Positions 17,133 to 26,900 are shown, counted from the stretch's first letter. The stretch: DNA of 64,000 nt from Paradesulfitobacterium ferrireducens (GCF_017310645.1 NZ_JAFLRH010000002.1:124001-188000), one strand, 5' to 3'. Made by a program: numbers and translations. Notes: a model not told the origin generated them from the sequence alone.

Positions 17133-18602
17133 ATGGCTGATCGGGATTTGCGGCAATGGCTTGACACATTAGAACAAGAGGGGGAATTAGCTAAGGTAAA
17201 AACCGAAGTCGACTGGAACCTGGAAATCGGCGGCATATTACAGGAGGTGTTTGACCGGGGGAATGGCCCTGCCTTACTTTTTGAAAATATTAAAGACCAT
17301 AAAGATACCTCTTGTACCCGGCTCTTTACGGCCTCAATGTCCAGCTACCGGAGGATTGCTCTGATGCTGGGAGTACCCAAAGAGACCCCCTATCCGGAAC
17401 TGATCAAGATCTGGAGGGAGAGGAGCAGAAAGCCGCTGAAGCCGGTGGTTGTTAAGGACGGGCCGGTAAAGGAAAACATAGTTAAGGGGAAAGACGTCGA
17501 TTTACTGCAGTTTCCTGCCCCTTACTGGCATAAGCTGGATGGAGGGCGCTACATCGGCACTTTCCACGGGGTGGTGACGAAGGATCCTGATACCGGCTGG
17601 ACCAACGTGGGCATGTACCGGATGATGGTGCAGGACCGCTATACCACGGGGCTGGCCATACCTACGGGGCAGCACATTTGGGAGCATTGGCGCAAGTGGA
17701 AGAAACGCGGGCAGAACATGCCTGTGGCGGTGGTCATCGGCTGGGATCCGGTGTTGCCGGCTACGGCCTGCGCACCGATAGGCCGTGGTGTGGACGAGTA
17801 TGAGATCATGGGGGCGCTGCGGCAGACTCCGGTGGAACTGGTTAAATGTGAAACTAATGACCTTTATGTACCGGCTTCGGCGGAGATCGTCATCGAAGGC
17901 GAGGTTCCTATCGACTTTGCCAAGTTCCGGGAAGAAGGGCCTTTCGGGGAGTATACCGGCTATTACACCTCTGAGGCGTTCAAGCGACCGATCTTTGAAG
18001 TGAAGTGCATCACCTACCGGAACAACCCCGTTTTTCAGGGCACAATGGAAGGGATGCCGATCAATGAGGATCATTTTTTAAGCTCAGTGAACCACAGCGC
18101 TGCGGTGTGGGATATTTTGGATGAACGTATGACTGGAGTGACTGGGGTAAACTGTGACCCCAGCACGGCCTGGGCCAACCTGATCGTGCAGATTGACAAC
18201 AGTTACTATGGGCAGGTGCACCAGGTCGGGGCGAATGTTTGGAGTTCCCACCTTTCCCTGATGATTGGCAAGAACATCATCGTCTGCGATCCCGACGTGG
18301 ACATCTACGACCTGCGCAAGGTGTTCTGGGCCATTGCCTACCGGGTTCACCCGCCGCGTGATATCATCCAGTACCCGGGCTGGATCGGCATGCTGGACCC
18401 GATTGTGCATCCTGACGACAGGAAGTTTGCTGCTGTCAATCAAGGGGTTAGGATGCTCATCGATGCCACAAAGCCCATTGAAAACCCCAGATCTGATAAA
18501 TGGTGGGGTGAGAAGTTTGCTCCGCTGGCCTATTCCGATGAGGAAACTATGGCTAAGGTTAGGGAAAAATGGGATAGCTACGGAATACTCATTAACAAGT
18601 AA
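17133..18602 (+). CDS. ubiD: UbiD-family prenyl-FMN-dependent (de)carboxylase
   Basis: Reversible non-oxidative decarboxylase of aromatic or alpha,beta-unsaturated acids using prenylated FMN, 489 residues. The catalytic triad pattern is visible: Arg163 in VGMYRMM, Glu268 and Glu273 in EEGPFGEYTGYY (the same five-residue spacing as E277/E282 of yeast Fdc1). The cofactor would be supplied by the UbiX gene at 30716, 12 kb downstream. A diverged fragment of the C-terminus of another copy lies at 19692. The substrate is unknown; context of CoA ligases and a BadI-like hydratase points to aromatic acids. Confidence 0.92.
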   Translation: MADRDLRQWLDTLEQEGELAKVKTEVDWNLEIGGILQEVFDRGNGPALLFENIKDHKDTSCTRLFTASMSSYRRIALMLGVPKETPYPELIKIWRERSRKPLKPVVVKDGPVKENIVKGKDVDLLQFPAPYWHKLDGGRYIGTFHGVVTKDPDTGWTNVGMYRMMVQDRYTTGLAIPTGQHIWEHWRKWKKRGQNMPVAVVIGWDPVLPATACAPIGRGVDEYEIMGALRQTPVELVKCETNDLYVPASAEIVIEGEVPIDFAKFREEGPFGEYTGYYTSEAFKRPIFEVKCITYRNNPVFQGTMEGMPINEDHFLSSVNHSAAVWDILDERMTGVTGVNCDPSTAWANLIVQIDNSYYGQVHQVGANVWSSHLSLMIGKNIIVCDPDVDIYDLRKVFWAIAYRVHPPRDIIQYPGWIGMLDPIVHPDDRKFAAVNQGVRMLIDATKPIENPRSDKWWGEKFAPLAYSDEETMAKVREKWDSYGILINK

Positions 18603-18804
18603 GAAGCTTCCTAGGGTTACTGGGCCAAAGAACCTGCCTACAAGCAGAACAGGTTTAACACTCTCGGTTCAGGGTGTCGTTCCGTCTCATTTAGCCACCC
18701 ATCTTGATACCCTTCTCAAATCTTACATTTCTTTATTAATACTTAGTTGTGGTACACAAAGCGTAACCGGGCTTTATAGCGTGTGACAGAAAGAAGAGGG
18801 GAAC
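18603..18804. other. spacer without recognisable gene
   Basis: Follows ubiD. A weak AACCTG/CAGGTT repeat is present near 18630. No promoter or gene could be supported. Confidence 0.25.
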
Positions 18805-18846
18805 GTGGATATGAAACGGATCATCGTGGGGATTACCGGGTGCCAC
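18805..18846 (+). pseudogene. ubiX 5' stub
   Basis: Codes M-D-M-K-R-I-I-V-G-I-T-G, identical to the first twelve residues of the intact UbiX at 30716. The upstream AGGGGAAC ribosome-site context is also shared. Similarity ends abruptly at the GTGCCAC sequence, where transposase-derived sequence begins, so this is a truncated second copy. Confidence 0.7.
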
Positions 18847-19506
18847 AGCAACAGCACAAGTGATGTCGAGATGATCCAAAAGGATCTACCTGAACTTAAA
18901 GCAACGACCCAGGTGAAGGATGTTTATCTTGACGGAGGCTTTTATAGTAGCGACGTCGTTAAGCAAGCAGAAGACCTTGGTGTTAAAGTTCATTACACCG
19001 ACATGACCGTCGCAGCGTCACTTCACATAAATTGCCTTACAACTCCTTCAGCATTCAAAACTTCGAAAAAATCTTAGATTGTCCGGAGGGACAGGAACCT
19101 GTACGAAGTGATTTTAATCCAAAGAGTGAAATCTTTAGTGCACATTTTGATCTGAAAATCTGCAGTCAATGTCTCCTGAAGGAGCAATGCCCTGTCAAGT
19201 TTCAAAAGAAGGATACTGTCTTGCGTGTCAGCCAGAAGAGCCTCATCGCCAAAAATACTCGTTTAACTATTCAAAATGAAGAGGAGCGCAGGGAAAGCGG
19301 CAGTAAACGGGCCGCAGTTGAAGGAACAAACTCTGTTCTTAAACGGGCGCGGGGAACAGGGAAACTTAAAGTTCGCGGTTTAGTTCGCAAACAGCCTGGT
19401 TATGGGCTTAAAAACGATCGCTCATAACTTCCACCAGATCGTACATTTCATCCAGGGGGATACCCGTCAGAAACGTAAAAAGTCTTACAGAGACGACATG
19501 GGGTAG
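18847..19506 (+). pseudogene. transposase 3'-half remnant (IS1182-like DDE type), two frameshifts
   Basis: Three frame segments read together give the C-terminal half of a DDE transposase: YLDGGFYSSDVVKQAEDLG (second Asp region) at 18920-18985, then from about 19030 a segment with CSQCLLKEQCP and AVEGTNSVLKRARGTGKLKV carrying the third acidic residue, then after another shift TIAHNFHQIVHFIQ ending at a TAG. The N-terminal half with the first Asp is missing. The element is dead; it directly follows the ubiX stub, marking an old insertion plus deletion. Terminal inverted repeats were not identified. Confidence 0.7.
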
Positions 19507-19691
19507 CTGTAGCTATTTAGATGAAATAACTGGTAATAGATGAGGAGGCCTGCTCAAAATGACGTCTTTGTAGTCGCTATTTTAACGAGACAAGAAAGAT
19601 AACATCCATAAGATGGTAATGATCTGTTAGAAAAAGATTCAATGGAGAAAAGGACTATTGTTTTCTAGACTTTCTTCAGTGCAATCATGAG
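19507..19691. other. spacer between transposase and ubiD remnants
   Basis: No gene or clear signal seen; probably debris of the same insertion. Confidence 0.25.
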
Positions 19692-19975
19692 TTAAGTAAA
19701 GTATTCTGGGCAATTGCTTACCGGGTAAATCCTCGAAAAGACATTATCCAGTACCACGGTTGGCTGGGAATGTTCGATCCAATGGTACATCCGAATGATC
19801 GGAGATTTCCCGCAGTAAATCAAGGCGTTAGATTGTTAATAGATGCAACTAAACCGCTAGAGAATCGAAGAACAGATAATGCTAGGGCGAAAAAGTTGCG
19901 CCCCTAGCCTACCCCGATGAGGAGACCATGCAGAAAGTACGCAGCAATTGGGATAAATACGGAATTTCTTTATGA
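19692..19975 (+). pseudogene. ubiD 3'-end remnant
   Basis: Reads KVFWAIAYRVNPRKDIIQY, GWLGMFDPMVHPNDRRFPAV and NQGVRLLIDATKPLENRRTD, closely matching the C-terminus of the intact UbiD at 17133. A one-base shift near 19880 interrupts it, after which GEKVAPLAYPDEETMQKVR continues to a natural stop. About 95 codons survive of some 490. Its nucleotide divergence from the intact gene shows it was a distinct paralogue, not a fresh duplicate. Confidence 0.85.
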
Positions 19976-19989
19976 GAGGGGGGAAGGAA

Positions 19990-21138
19990 ATGAATTTTGA
20001 GCTACCGGAAGAGGTTGAGGCCATTCGAAATGTTGCTCAAAGCTTTGCAGAGAAAGAAATTGCTTCAACCGTAATGGATGATGATAACAATCACTATTTT
20101 CGGTATGAACTCGTAGAAAAGATGGGGAAGCTTGGTCTTTTTGGTAGTATTATTCCTGAGGAATATGGAGGCAACGAAGCAGGTTATTTGGCGTGTGTTG
20201 CAATAGTTGAAGAAATCAGTAAGGTGAGCGCCAGCATGTCAACACTTTTTAACACTCAATCCTTAGGTCCACCCTATGCGTTGCTTCGTTGGGGCAATGA
20301 GGAACAAAAGAGAAAATATATTCCACCATTAGTTAGGGGTGAGAAAATCTGTTCTTTTGCCATCACTGAACCTAACACGGGATCGGATGTCGCCGGAATG
20401 AAAAGTACAGCAAAGAGAGATGGCAATTACTACGTCCTCAATGGCTCGAAGATGTGGATTACCTACGCACCAATCGCCGATTTTGCTTTGGTATATGTCT
20501 ATACGGATTTGTCTTTACACCACAGGGGTATGTCTTGTTTCATTGTTGAAAAGGACACTCCGGGTTTTACCACTCGAACTATTACGAGCAAATTCGGTTT
20601 GCGCTCCATCCCAACCGGGGAGGTGACTTTTGAGGAGTGTCGGGTTCCTAAAGAAAATCTCTTGGGGCAAGAAGGGGAGGGATTCAAAATCTGCATGGCT
20701 CAATTGGAAGGTACCAGACTTGGAGCGGCAGCCCGTGGAGTTGGAATTGCGGCAGCATGCTTGAAAACAGCCACTGAATATGCCCGCCAACGTATGGCTT
20801 TTAATCAGCCTATTTCCAGCTTCCAAATGATTCAAGAACAAATCGCCCTAATGGCGGTCAACGAAGAAGCTGCCCGTTTATTAGTTTATAAAGCCGCTTG
20901 GGCCAAAGATAAGTTTCCGAAACAACGTCATACCCACGCTGTTGCTATGGCTAAGTATTTCGCGGCTGAAGCAGCGGTTGAAGCGGCAAACGAGGCGATG
21001 AAGATATTGGGTGCTTACGGTTATTCCGAAGAATATCCCGTGGCGAGATATTTAAGGGATGCTAAATCCCTGCAAATTGTCGAAGGCACTTCCAACATTC
21101 AGAAAACATTAATTGCGCGCGGAGTACTTGAAATATAA
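19990..21138 (+). CDS. acyl-CoA dehydrogenase
   Basis: FAD-dependent alpha,beta-dehydrogenation of an acyl-CoA, electrons passing to ETF. The 382-residue product has CSFAITEPNTGSD, the flavin region WITYAPIADF, and the C-terminal LQIVEGTSNIQKTLIARGVL carrying the usual catalytic Glu of the short/branched-chain class. ATG 19990 is chosen over an ATG six codons upstream because GGGGGGAAGGAA lies just before it and MNFELPEE is the usual opening. It starts 14 bases after the ubiD remnant. Substrate unknown; the BadI-like neighbour hints at an alicyclic CoA ester. Confidence 0.93.
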   Translation: MNFELPEEVEAIRNVAQSFAEKEIASTVMDDDNNHYFRYELVEKMGKLGLFGSIIPEEYGGNEAGYLACVAIVEEISKVSASMSTLFNTQSLGPPYALLRWGNEEQKRKYIPPLVRGEKICSFAITEPNTGSDVAGMKSTAKRDGNYYVLNGSKMWITYAPIADFALVYVYTDLSLHHRGMSCFIVEKDTPGFTTRTITSKFGLRSIPTGEVTFEECRVPKENLLGQEGEGFKICMAQLEGTRLGAAARGVGIAAACLKTATEYARQRMAFNQPISSFQMIQEQIALMAVNEEAARLLVYKAAWAKDKFPKQRHTHAVAMAKYFAAEAAVEAANEAMKILGAYGYSEEYPVARYLRDAKSLQIVEGTSNIQKTLIARGVLEI

Positions 21139-21317
21139 AAAAATATTGTAGTTTTGCAGGCTGCTCATCTCAGATCGCTATGAGTTTGGAGACGAACAAT
21201 GAGCACACCGCGGAGATAGTATGGCATCGACTGTTAAGTAAAGCGTTTGCGGGATCTTGTTAACGGAAAATGGGCAGGGGCGTCTGGCGGCAGAATACAT
21301 GGATGGGAGGAAACGAA

Positions 21318-22100
21318 GTGAATTTTGAGGATATTTTGTACGAAAAGAAAGAGGGGGTCGCAAGGATCATCATTAACCGTCCTGATGTCCTGAACGCTTT
21401 CCGCACGGCTACATTGAAAGAGCTGGCTAGCGCCTTTGAAGACGCTAGCCTGGACGGAACTATAGGGGTCGTAGTTCTAAGAGGCGCGGGAGAGAAGGCA
21501 TTTTGCGTGGGTGGCGATGCTAAGGAGTCGGCGGGGGGCAGCGGATACCCAAGGGAGATGGACTATTGGCATACAAGAGTGCATCAGGCCATTCGAGGGA
21601 CCGAAAAGCCAGTGATTGCTGCAGTAAATGGTTATTGTATAGGTGGAGGCAATATTCTACAAATACTTTGTGACTTAACCATTGCCGCGGAAACGGCCAA
21701 GTTTGGGCAAGCTGGCCCAAGGGTAGGCAGTTTCGACGCAGGTTACGGAGCAGCCTACCTTGCTAGAATCGTGGGCGAGAAGAAAGCCAGGGAAATATGG
21801 TTTTTGTGTAGGCAGTATACCGCACAGGAAGCTCTGGATATGGGCATGGTGAATAAAGTGGTACCTCAGGAGAAATTTGATGAGGAGGTGGCAAGCTGGT
21901 GCAGGGAAATACTTAATCTTAGCCCCACTGCTTTAAAATTCCTGAAGATTGCCTTTAACGCTGATAGTGATGCGATTTTCGGTACTGAGGCCATGGCTAT
22001 GGCAGGCGTACGGCTATATTGGGAAACAGACGAGGCCAATGAATGGAAAAAAGCCTTTTGGGAAAAGCGAGAGCCCGAGTGGAAAAGATTTAGGAAATGA
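21318..22100 (+). CDS. enoyl-CoA hydratase family protein, MenB/BadI-like
   Basis: Crotonase-fold enzyme, 260 residues from GTG 21318 (GGGAGGAAAC upstream); an ATG 16 codons earlier lacks a ribosome site. The stretch GPRVGSFDAGYGAAYLARIVGEKKAREIWFLCRQY is typical of dihydroxynaphthoyl-CoA synthase (MenB) and its relative 2-ketocyclohexanecarboxyl-CoA hydrolase (BadI), rather than of plain enoyl-CoA hydratases. No menaquinone genes surround it, while an acyl-CoA dehydrogenase and carboxylase/ligase genes do, so a BadI-like ring-opening role in alicyclic acid breakdown is favoured. GGDAKE and NGYCIGGGN form the oxyanion-hole regions. Confidence 0.82.
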   Translation: MNFEDILYEKKEGVARIIINRPDVLNAFRTATLKELASAFEDASLDGTIGVVVLRGAGEKAFCVGGDAKESAGGSGYPREMDYWHTRVHQAIRGTEKPVIAAVNGYCIGGGNILQILCDLTIAAETAKFGQAGPRVGSFDAGYGAAYLARIVGEKKAREIWFLCRQYTAQEALDMGMVNKVVPQEKFDEEVASWCREILNLSPTALKFLKIAFNADSDAIFGTEAMAMAGVRLYWETDEANEWKKAFWEKREPEWKRFRK

Positions 22101-22250
22101 GACCAGGTCAACGAGACTGCAATGTGGTAAGGAGTCCTCGGGAGGCAGTAATTAGTTTATAGTAAAGGATGGTGGGTGCAGTATAGGCATATAATTCAAA
22201 TTATTCAAACTATTATTAACAATGGAAATTAAAAAGGAGGTAAAGTGTTT

Positions 22251-24422
22251 ATGATTGAGCAGGAAGAATCTAAAAAAGAATATTATATTTACGTTGACAC
22301 AGGAGGTACTTTTACCGATTGCGTAGTGGTGAGATCCGACGGACACTTTATCAGTGGCAAGTCGGCCACCACTCCTGAAGACCTGGAAAAAGGATTCTTG
22401 AATAGCATTTCAGCCACCCTGGTGAAGGAAGGCCTCTCTCTAGAAGAAGTAATCCCTAACACCAAGGCAATTGGTTACGGTACAACTCAAGGCACCAACA
22501 TCATCGTGAGCGGAGCCGGGGGACCGAAGTTGGGTTTAATTACCACCAAGGGGCATGAGGACAGGACGATCATTATGAGGCTCCGGGCAGCGGGGTTAAA
22601 TTCAATTGACGGGATGCACATGGTGAAGGCTGATAAACCAAACCCTATTATCCCCCGAACAAGGATCAGGGGGGTTGCTGAAAGAGTGGATTGTATGGGG
22701 AAAGTTATAACCAGCCTTGACGAAGAAGAACTGCGGTCTGTAATAACGGAACTTGTGGAGGAGGAGAAAGTCAAGGGTATTGCAGTGGGGTTTATTTGGT
22801 CCTTTTTAAATAATGCACATGAGCAAAGAGCTAAGGAAATAATAAATGAAATGTACCCCGGGTTGGCGGTTGCTATTTCTTCCGAGGTTGAACCTATTAT
22901 CAGGGAATATCCCAGGTTTATGTCTACGGAAATCGATTTGTATATTGGCCAGGCTCTCAAGAAGTTACTGGATAATATCCATCACTCATTGGAGGAACAC
23001 GGATATAAAAGTCCCTTGCTGGTGTTACAGGCTGCGGGGGGCGTTGCCAGGTCCGAGGTAGTCAAACCTGCTACAACCTTACATTCCGGCCCGGTGGGCG
23101 GGCTTGCCGGAGTGGAGTTTTATAAGGGTATGTATGGTATAAGAAAAGGAATTGGAACGGATATGGGCGGTACAAGTTTTGATATAACCATATCCACTGA
23201 AAGAGGGTCGGAATATTTACGGGAACCAATCGTGGGACGTTTTCAAATTTCCAATCCGATGTTGGAGATAATTACAGCAGGCGCAGGAGGAGGAACCATT
23301 GCTTTTGTTGATAAAATTACCCGTACCCTGCACGTTGGTCCCCAAAGTGCCGGTGCAGTACCCGGTCCGGTATGTTATGACCAGGGAGGGTTAGAGCCCA
23401 CCGTTACTGATGCAGATGTTGTATTAAACAGGATTGATGCCGATTATTTTCTGGGTGGTAAGCTAAAATTAAATCGAAAAAAGGCCTTAGAAGCTATTGA
23501 GGAAAAAATTGCCAAACCGTTAAATTTAGACGTTTATAAAGCTGCCAGTGGTATATGTAAAATTATCGATTCGGCAATGGCGGGAGCCTTGAACGCTGCT
23601 CTGGCGGCCAGAGGGATTGATCCCACGAGCTATACTTTGCTTTCCTTTGGCGGAGCGGGCCCGGCTCATTGTGCAGGATACACGAACAATATGCCTTTCG
23701 CCCGCATAATAATTCCACGGAGCGCGCCGGTTTTCTCTGCTTTTGGGGCATCCACTGCAGATATCCGGCACAGGTACGAAGGTTCCCCCTTCTTATTTGT
23801 GCAAGACCTTCCCTTTAACCCTACAACTTTACAATTTGACTTGGATAAGATTACCCTTGCTGCCATTCCTACTTGGGCTTTGGATAGGTACAACTCCATA
23901 GTTAGCAAAATAAAACAGTATGCTGAGGATGATATGGTACGAGAGGGATATGCATCGTTTGAAACCCATTATGAAATACTGGCTCGTTATGGTGGCCAGC
24001 TTTGGGAAATTAGGCTGGATGTCCCAGTAGCAACCATCAATACCGATGCCGATTTTAAATTAATCCTGGACAGGTTCGAGCAGGAATACATGAAGGTTTA
24101 TACCCGACAGGCGATGGTACCCCGCGGTGGCATAGAAATAGTCAATGTGGCGGTGGAAGCCGTTGGTAAAACACCCAAAGTACAAATTGCCAAGTACGAT
24201 TTTGCCGGAAAAGATCCATCTGGCGCGCTAAAAGGGCAAAGAGAGGTCTACTTTGATAATTGGCTGGTAACATCAGTTTATGAATGGAATAAATTAGGAA
24301 ATGGAAACGAAATTTTGGGCCCGGCAATTATTGAGGCCGAGGAAGCAACAGTAGTCCTTACACCGGGGAGAAAAATTGTGGTAGATGAATTTCATAACCT
24401 GAATATGTCAAGTTTAAGTTAG
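22251..24422 (+). CDS. HyuA-type subunit of an acetone/acetophenone carboxylase-like enzyme
   Basis: Member of the hydantoinase A/oxoprolinase family with the ASKHA phosphate loop YVDTGGTFTDCVV at the N-terminus, GTDMGGTSFDI near 305 and GAGGGTIAFVD near 345. In ATP-dependent ketone carboxylases this subunit binds ATP and activates bicarbonate or substrate. 723 residues, resembling ApcC in size. AAGGAGG lies 10 bases before ATG 22251 and 4 before GTG 22245; either could start it. It is 35 bases before the HyuB-type partner. Hydantoinase or oxoprolinase activity cannot be excluded, but the fused zinc ribbon in the partner favours carboxylase. Confidence 0.82.
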   Translation: MIEQEESKKEYYIYVDTGGTFTDCVVVRSDGHFISGKSATTPEDLEKGFLNSISATLVKEGLSLEEVIPNTKAIGYGTTQGTNIIVSGAGGPKLGLITTKGHEDRTIIMRLRAAGLNSIDGMHMVKADKPNPIIPRTRIRGVAERVDCMGKVITSLDEEELRSVITELVEEEKVKGIAVGFIWSFLNNAHEQRAKEIINEMYPGLAVAISSEVEPIIREYPRFMSTEIDLYIGQALKKLLDNIHHSLEEHGYKSPLLVLQAAGGVARSEVVKPATTLHSGPVGGLAGVEFYKGMYGIRKGIGTDMGGTSFDITISTERGSEYLREPIVGRFQISNPMLEIITAGAGGGTIAFVDKITRTLHVGPQSAGAVPGPVCYDQGGLEPTVTDADVVLNRIDADYFLGGKLKLNRKKALEAIEEKIAKPLNLDVYKAASGICKIIDSAMAGALNAALAARGIDPTSYTLLSFGGAGPAHCAGYTNNMPFARIIIPRSAPVFSAFGASTADIRHRYEGSPFLFVQDLPFNPTTLQFDLDKITLAAIPTWALDRYNSIVSKIKQYAEDDMVREGYASFETHYEILARYGGQLWEIRLDVPVATINTDADFKLILDRFEQEYMKVYTRQAMVPRGGIEIVNVAVEAVGKTPKVQIAKYDFAGKDPSGALKGQREVYFDNWLVTSVYEWNKLGNGNEILGPAIIEAEEATVVLTPGRKIVVDEFHNLNMSSLS

Positions 24423-24457
24423 TTTAAGAATTATGTTAAAGAAAGGATGATGATCTA

Positions 24458-26824
24458 ATGCCTATGCAGAAGCTTGATCCAGTTAAATATGAAATTTTCT
24501 ATAATCGATTGTCCCATATATTAAATGAAGGAAAGGAAGTATTGCGTTATCTTTCGGGGTCCACTATCGCCAGAGAAGGCGGAGAAGTAGCACAAGCTTT
24601 TTACCTGCCCACCGGTGAAGCGGTGCATATTGCCTGTGGTATCCTAATGCATATACTTAACGTTACCCGTGTGATAAGGTATATGCGTGCAAATAATTAC
24701 GAGGCTGAAGACATCGGTATTTACGACGGGGATCAATTTATAAATAATGATGCCTATATCGGGGGCATGCATGCTCCTGATATGGCAAACGTTGCACCCA
24801 TCTTTTATAATGGGGAGTTAATTGGATATACTGCATCAATTTCCCATACTACCGAAACGGGAGGTATCGAGCCTGGCGGAATGTGTCCCAGCGCTTTGGA
24901 GGCCGTGCATGACGGGATCCATTTACCTGCGCTCAAGTTAATTGAAAGAGGAAGAATGAAGCAAGATGTTTTTAATATGATATTGAGATCTGTGCGTGAC
25001 CCCCGGGCAATGGAACTAGACATCCGGGCCCGCATTGCCGCCAATGAAAGGGTGCGCCAGAGAATCTTGGAACTAATTGAGGAAGTTGGCCCAGAGTTTT
25101 TTATAACGGCTTGCAAGCAACTGGTCCATGATGCGGCCGAACAACTGCGGGCCAAGGTAAAGATGCTGAAGCCAGGCGTATATAAGGCGCGGATTTATAA
25201 TGATACAGTGGGTGTGCTAGGTGATAAACTGGCCATCATCCAGGTGGAATTGGGAGTCACCAAGGAGGGGGAACTACATGTCAAAGTACCTGTAGTATCA
25301 CCGCAGGTAAGAGGGTTTAATAATTCCTACTTACCGGCTGTCGAGGCAAGTGTTTTTTATACCCTTTTAGTGGAAATGGCTTATGATTTGCGGTGGAACT
25401 CTGGAATATCAGATATTGTTCATATTGAAGTCCCTGAAAAGTCACGGCTAAATGCTGATGAAAAGCAGAGTGTGGGGTATGCAACAGTAGGGATCGCCCA
25501 GGCTTTTACCAATGCCCTTACGGAAGCAATTGGGCGAGCGTACTTTGCTTCAGGGCAGAAAGAAGAGGTTATGGCTAGCGGTGCTGTTGTCTGTTGCGGG
25601 ATTTGGGGTGGCATTGATCAGTATGGGCGGCCCTGCGGTAATATTTTGTCCCAGGTCTGGCCTGCCTCGGGGAGTGGAGGTCGTCATGGAAGAGATGGGA
25701 TTGATAGCTCGTTCCAGTTGTTTAACCCTTGGTCATATTCGGCAGATACTGAAGGCGAGGAAGTACTGATGCCTGTATTGCACTGGTCCGCCTATCAGCG
25801 GCCTGATTCCGGGGGATATGGAGCTTTTCGTGGTGGGTGTGGAATTTCAGCCATAGATATTGTACATGGTTCTGAAAGGATTGAAACTTATGTGATCGGA
25901 ACAGGTGGGAAGATTCCCATCAATCAGGGAATTTTCGGGGGATACCCAGGTGGATCTGTTTATTCCGACAGGATAAATAATAGCAACTTTTTTGAGTTGA
26001 TGAACACCAAACAATTACCTTATACTTTTAAAGAACTGAGAAAAAAAGTTAAGGGTGAATATGTTCCCGGGCCGCCAAGTATACCATCTCGATTATCCAG
26101 GCCTGGCGATATCATCATGTATTCCAGCATAGGTGGCGGAGGTCTAGGGGATCCGCTGGAGAGAAATCCGCAATCAATTGTGGATGACATAAAGAATGGC
26201 GTGGCTACTCTGGAAATATCCCAAAAAGTATATTGTGTAGCACTTAATCCGCAAACGCTGGAAATAAATCAAGAGGAAACAAAGGCTTTACGGGAGGCAA
26301 AAAAGCGGGAGCGGCTGCGTCAGGGGGTGCCTGCAATTACGTTACTCCGCAGTTTAGTTCAGAAAAGGAAAGAGCGGCAAATTTCGGAGGTGGCACAAAG
26401 CTATTTGGACGAGTTAACGGAATTTTCAACGGCATTTAAGCAGGAGCTTGAGCATGAAGAAAAAATCAGTGCGCTAAATTGGGAACCCATTGGTAGAGTT
26501 GGTGATGTAGAAAAGCTATTTGAACTTACTCCTTATGTAAATGTTGGAAAGACAGTTGATGGAAAATTGGTAACTTACTGCGGAAAATGTGGTTTTATTT
26601 ATGGTGGGGTTAAGGATAACTTTAAATTATTTACGTTAGTTTACGAGCGAGATCCGCAAGAAGTATATCCGGGGGACGAATCGGGCGACCGGATGGCCCC
26701 TGACAAAGATTGGTGTATTTTACGGGAATTCTATTGCCCTGGTTGCGGGACTCAGATTGAAGTCGAGGCAACACCTCCGGGCACACCTTTTATTTCAAAC
26801 TATTCTATCAATTTTGAAAGCTAA
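24458..26824 (+). CDS. HyuB-type carboxylase subunit with fused C-terminal zinc-ribbon (ApcB/acetone carboxylase gamma-like) domain
   Basis: The N-terminal ~590 residues are a hydantoinase B/oxoprolinase domain (GDQFINNDAYIGGMHAPDM, HTTETGGIEPGGM, YGAFRGGCGISA, GGGGLGDPLERNPQ). The last ~100 residues (about 700-788) resemble the small gamma subunit: YCGKCGFIYGG, WCILREFYCPGCGTQIEVEA and PPGTPF, with two CxxC pairs. The separate subunit encoded at 47694 has the same layout (CCNKCG, FYCPSCGAQMETEY, PPGHPL). This 788-residue fusion therefore joins two subunits of acetophenone-type carboxylases. The upstream gene supplies the HyuA partner. Confidence 0.82.
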   Translation: MPMQKLDPVKYEIFYNRLSHILNEGKEVLRYLSGSTIAREGGEVAQAFYLPTGEAVHIACGILMHILNVTRVIRYMRANNYEAEDIGIYDGDQFINNDAYIGGMHAPDMANVAPIFYNGELIGYTASISHTTETGGIEPGGMCPSALEAVHDGIHLPALKLIERGRMKQDVFNMILRSVRDPRAMELDIRARIAANERVRQRILELIEEVGPEFFITACKQLVHDAAEQLRAKVKMLKPGVYKARIYNDTVGVLGDKLAIIQVELGVTKEGELHVKVPVVSPQVRGFNNSYLPAVEASVFYTLLVEMAYDLRWNSGISDIVHIEVPEKSRLNADEKQSVGYATVGIAQAFTNALTEAIGRAYFASGQKEEVMASGAVVCCGIWGGIDQYGRPCGNILSQVWPASGSGGRHGRDGIDSSFQLFNPWSYSADTEGEEVLMPVLHWSAYQRPDSGGYGAFRGGCGISAIDIVHGSERIETYVIGTGGKIPINQGIFGGYPGGSVYSDRINNSNFFELMNTKQLPYTFKELRKKVKGEYVPGPPSIPSRLSRPGDIIMYSSIGGGGLGDPLERNPQSIVDDIKNGVATLEISQKVYCVALNPQTLEINQEETKALREAKKRERLRQGVPAITLLRSLVQKRKERQISEVAQSYLDELTEFSTAFKQELEHEEKISALNWEPIGRVGDVEKLFELTPYVNVGKTVDGKLVTYCGKCGFIYGGVKDNFKLFTLVYERDPQEVYPGDESGDRMAPDKDWCILREFYCPGCGTQIEVEATPPGTPFISNYSINFES

Positions 26825-26837
26825 GTTATTTTTTGTT

Positions 26838-26873
26838 TTTCTCCGGCTGGTAGCTTGCTGCCAGCCGGAGAAA
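26838..26873. repeat. strong hairpin between carboxylase and ligase genes
   Basis: TTTCTCCGGCTGG and CCAGCCGGAGAAA pair perfectly over 13 bp around a 10-base loop. T residues precede rather than follow it on the plus strand, so on this strand it may be a processing or stabilising element; on the minus strand it would resemble a terminator. Confidence 0.55.
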
Positions 26874-26900
26874 GTACTACGCAAAAGGAGGTTTTCCCCT

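Noticed and set aside
22251-26824. Hydantoinase or 5-oxoprolinase
   Set aside because: Same superfamily, but the fused zinc ribbon and adjacent CoA ligase favour an acetone/acetophenone carboxylase-like role; kept only as an alternative.
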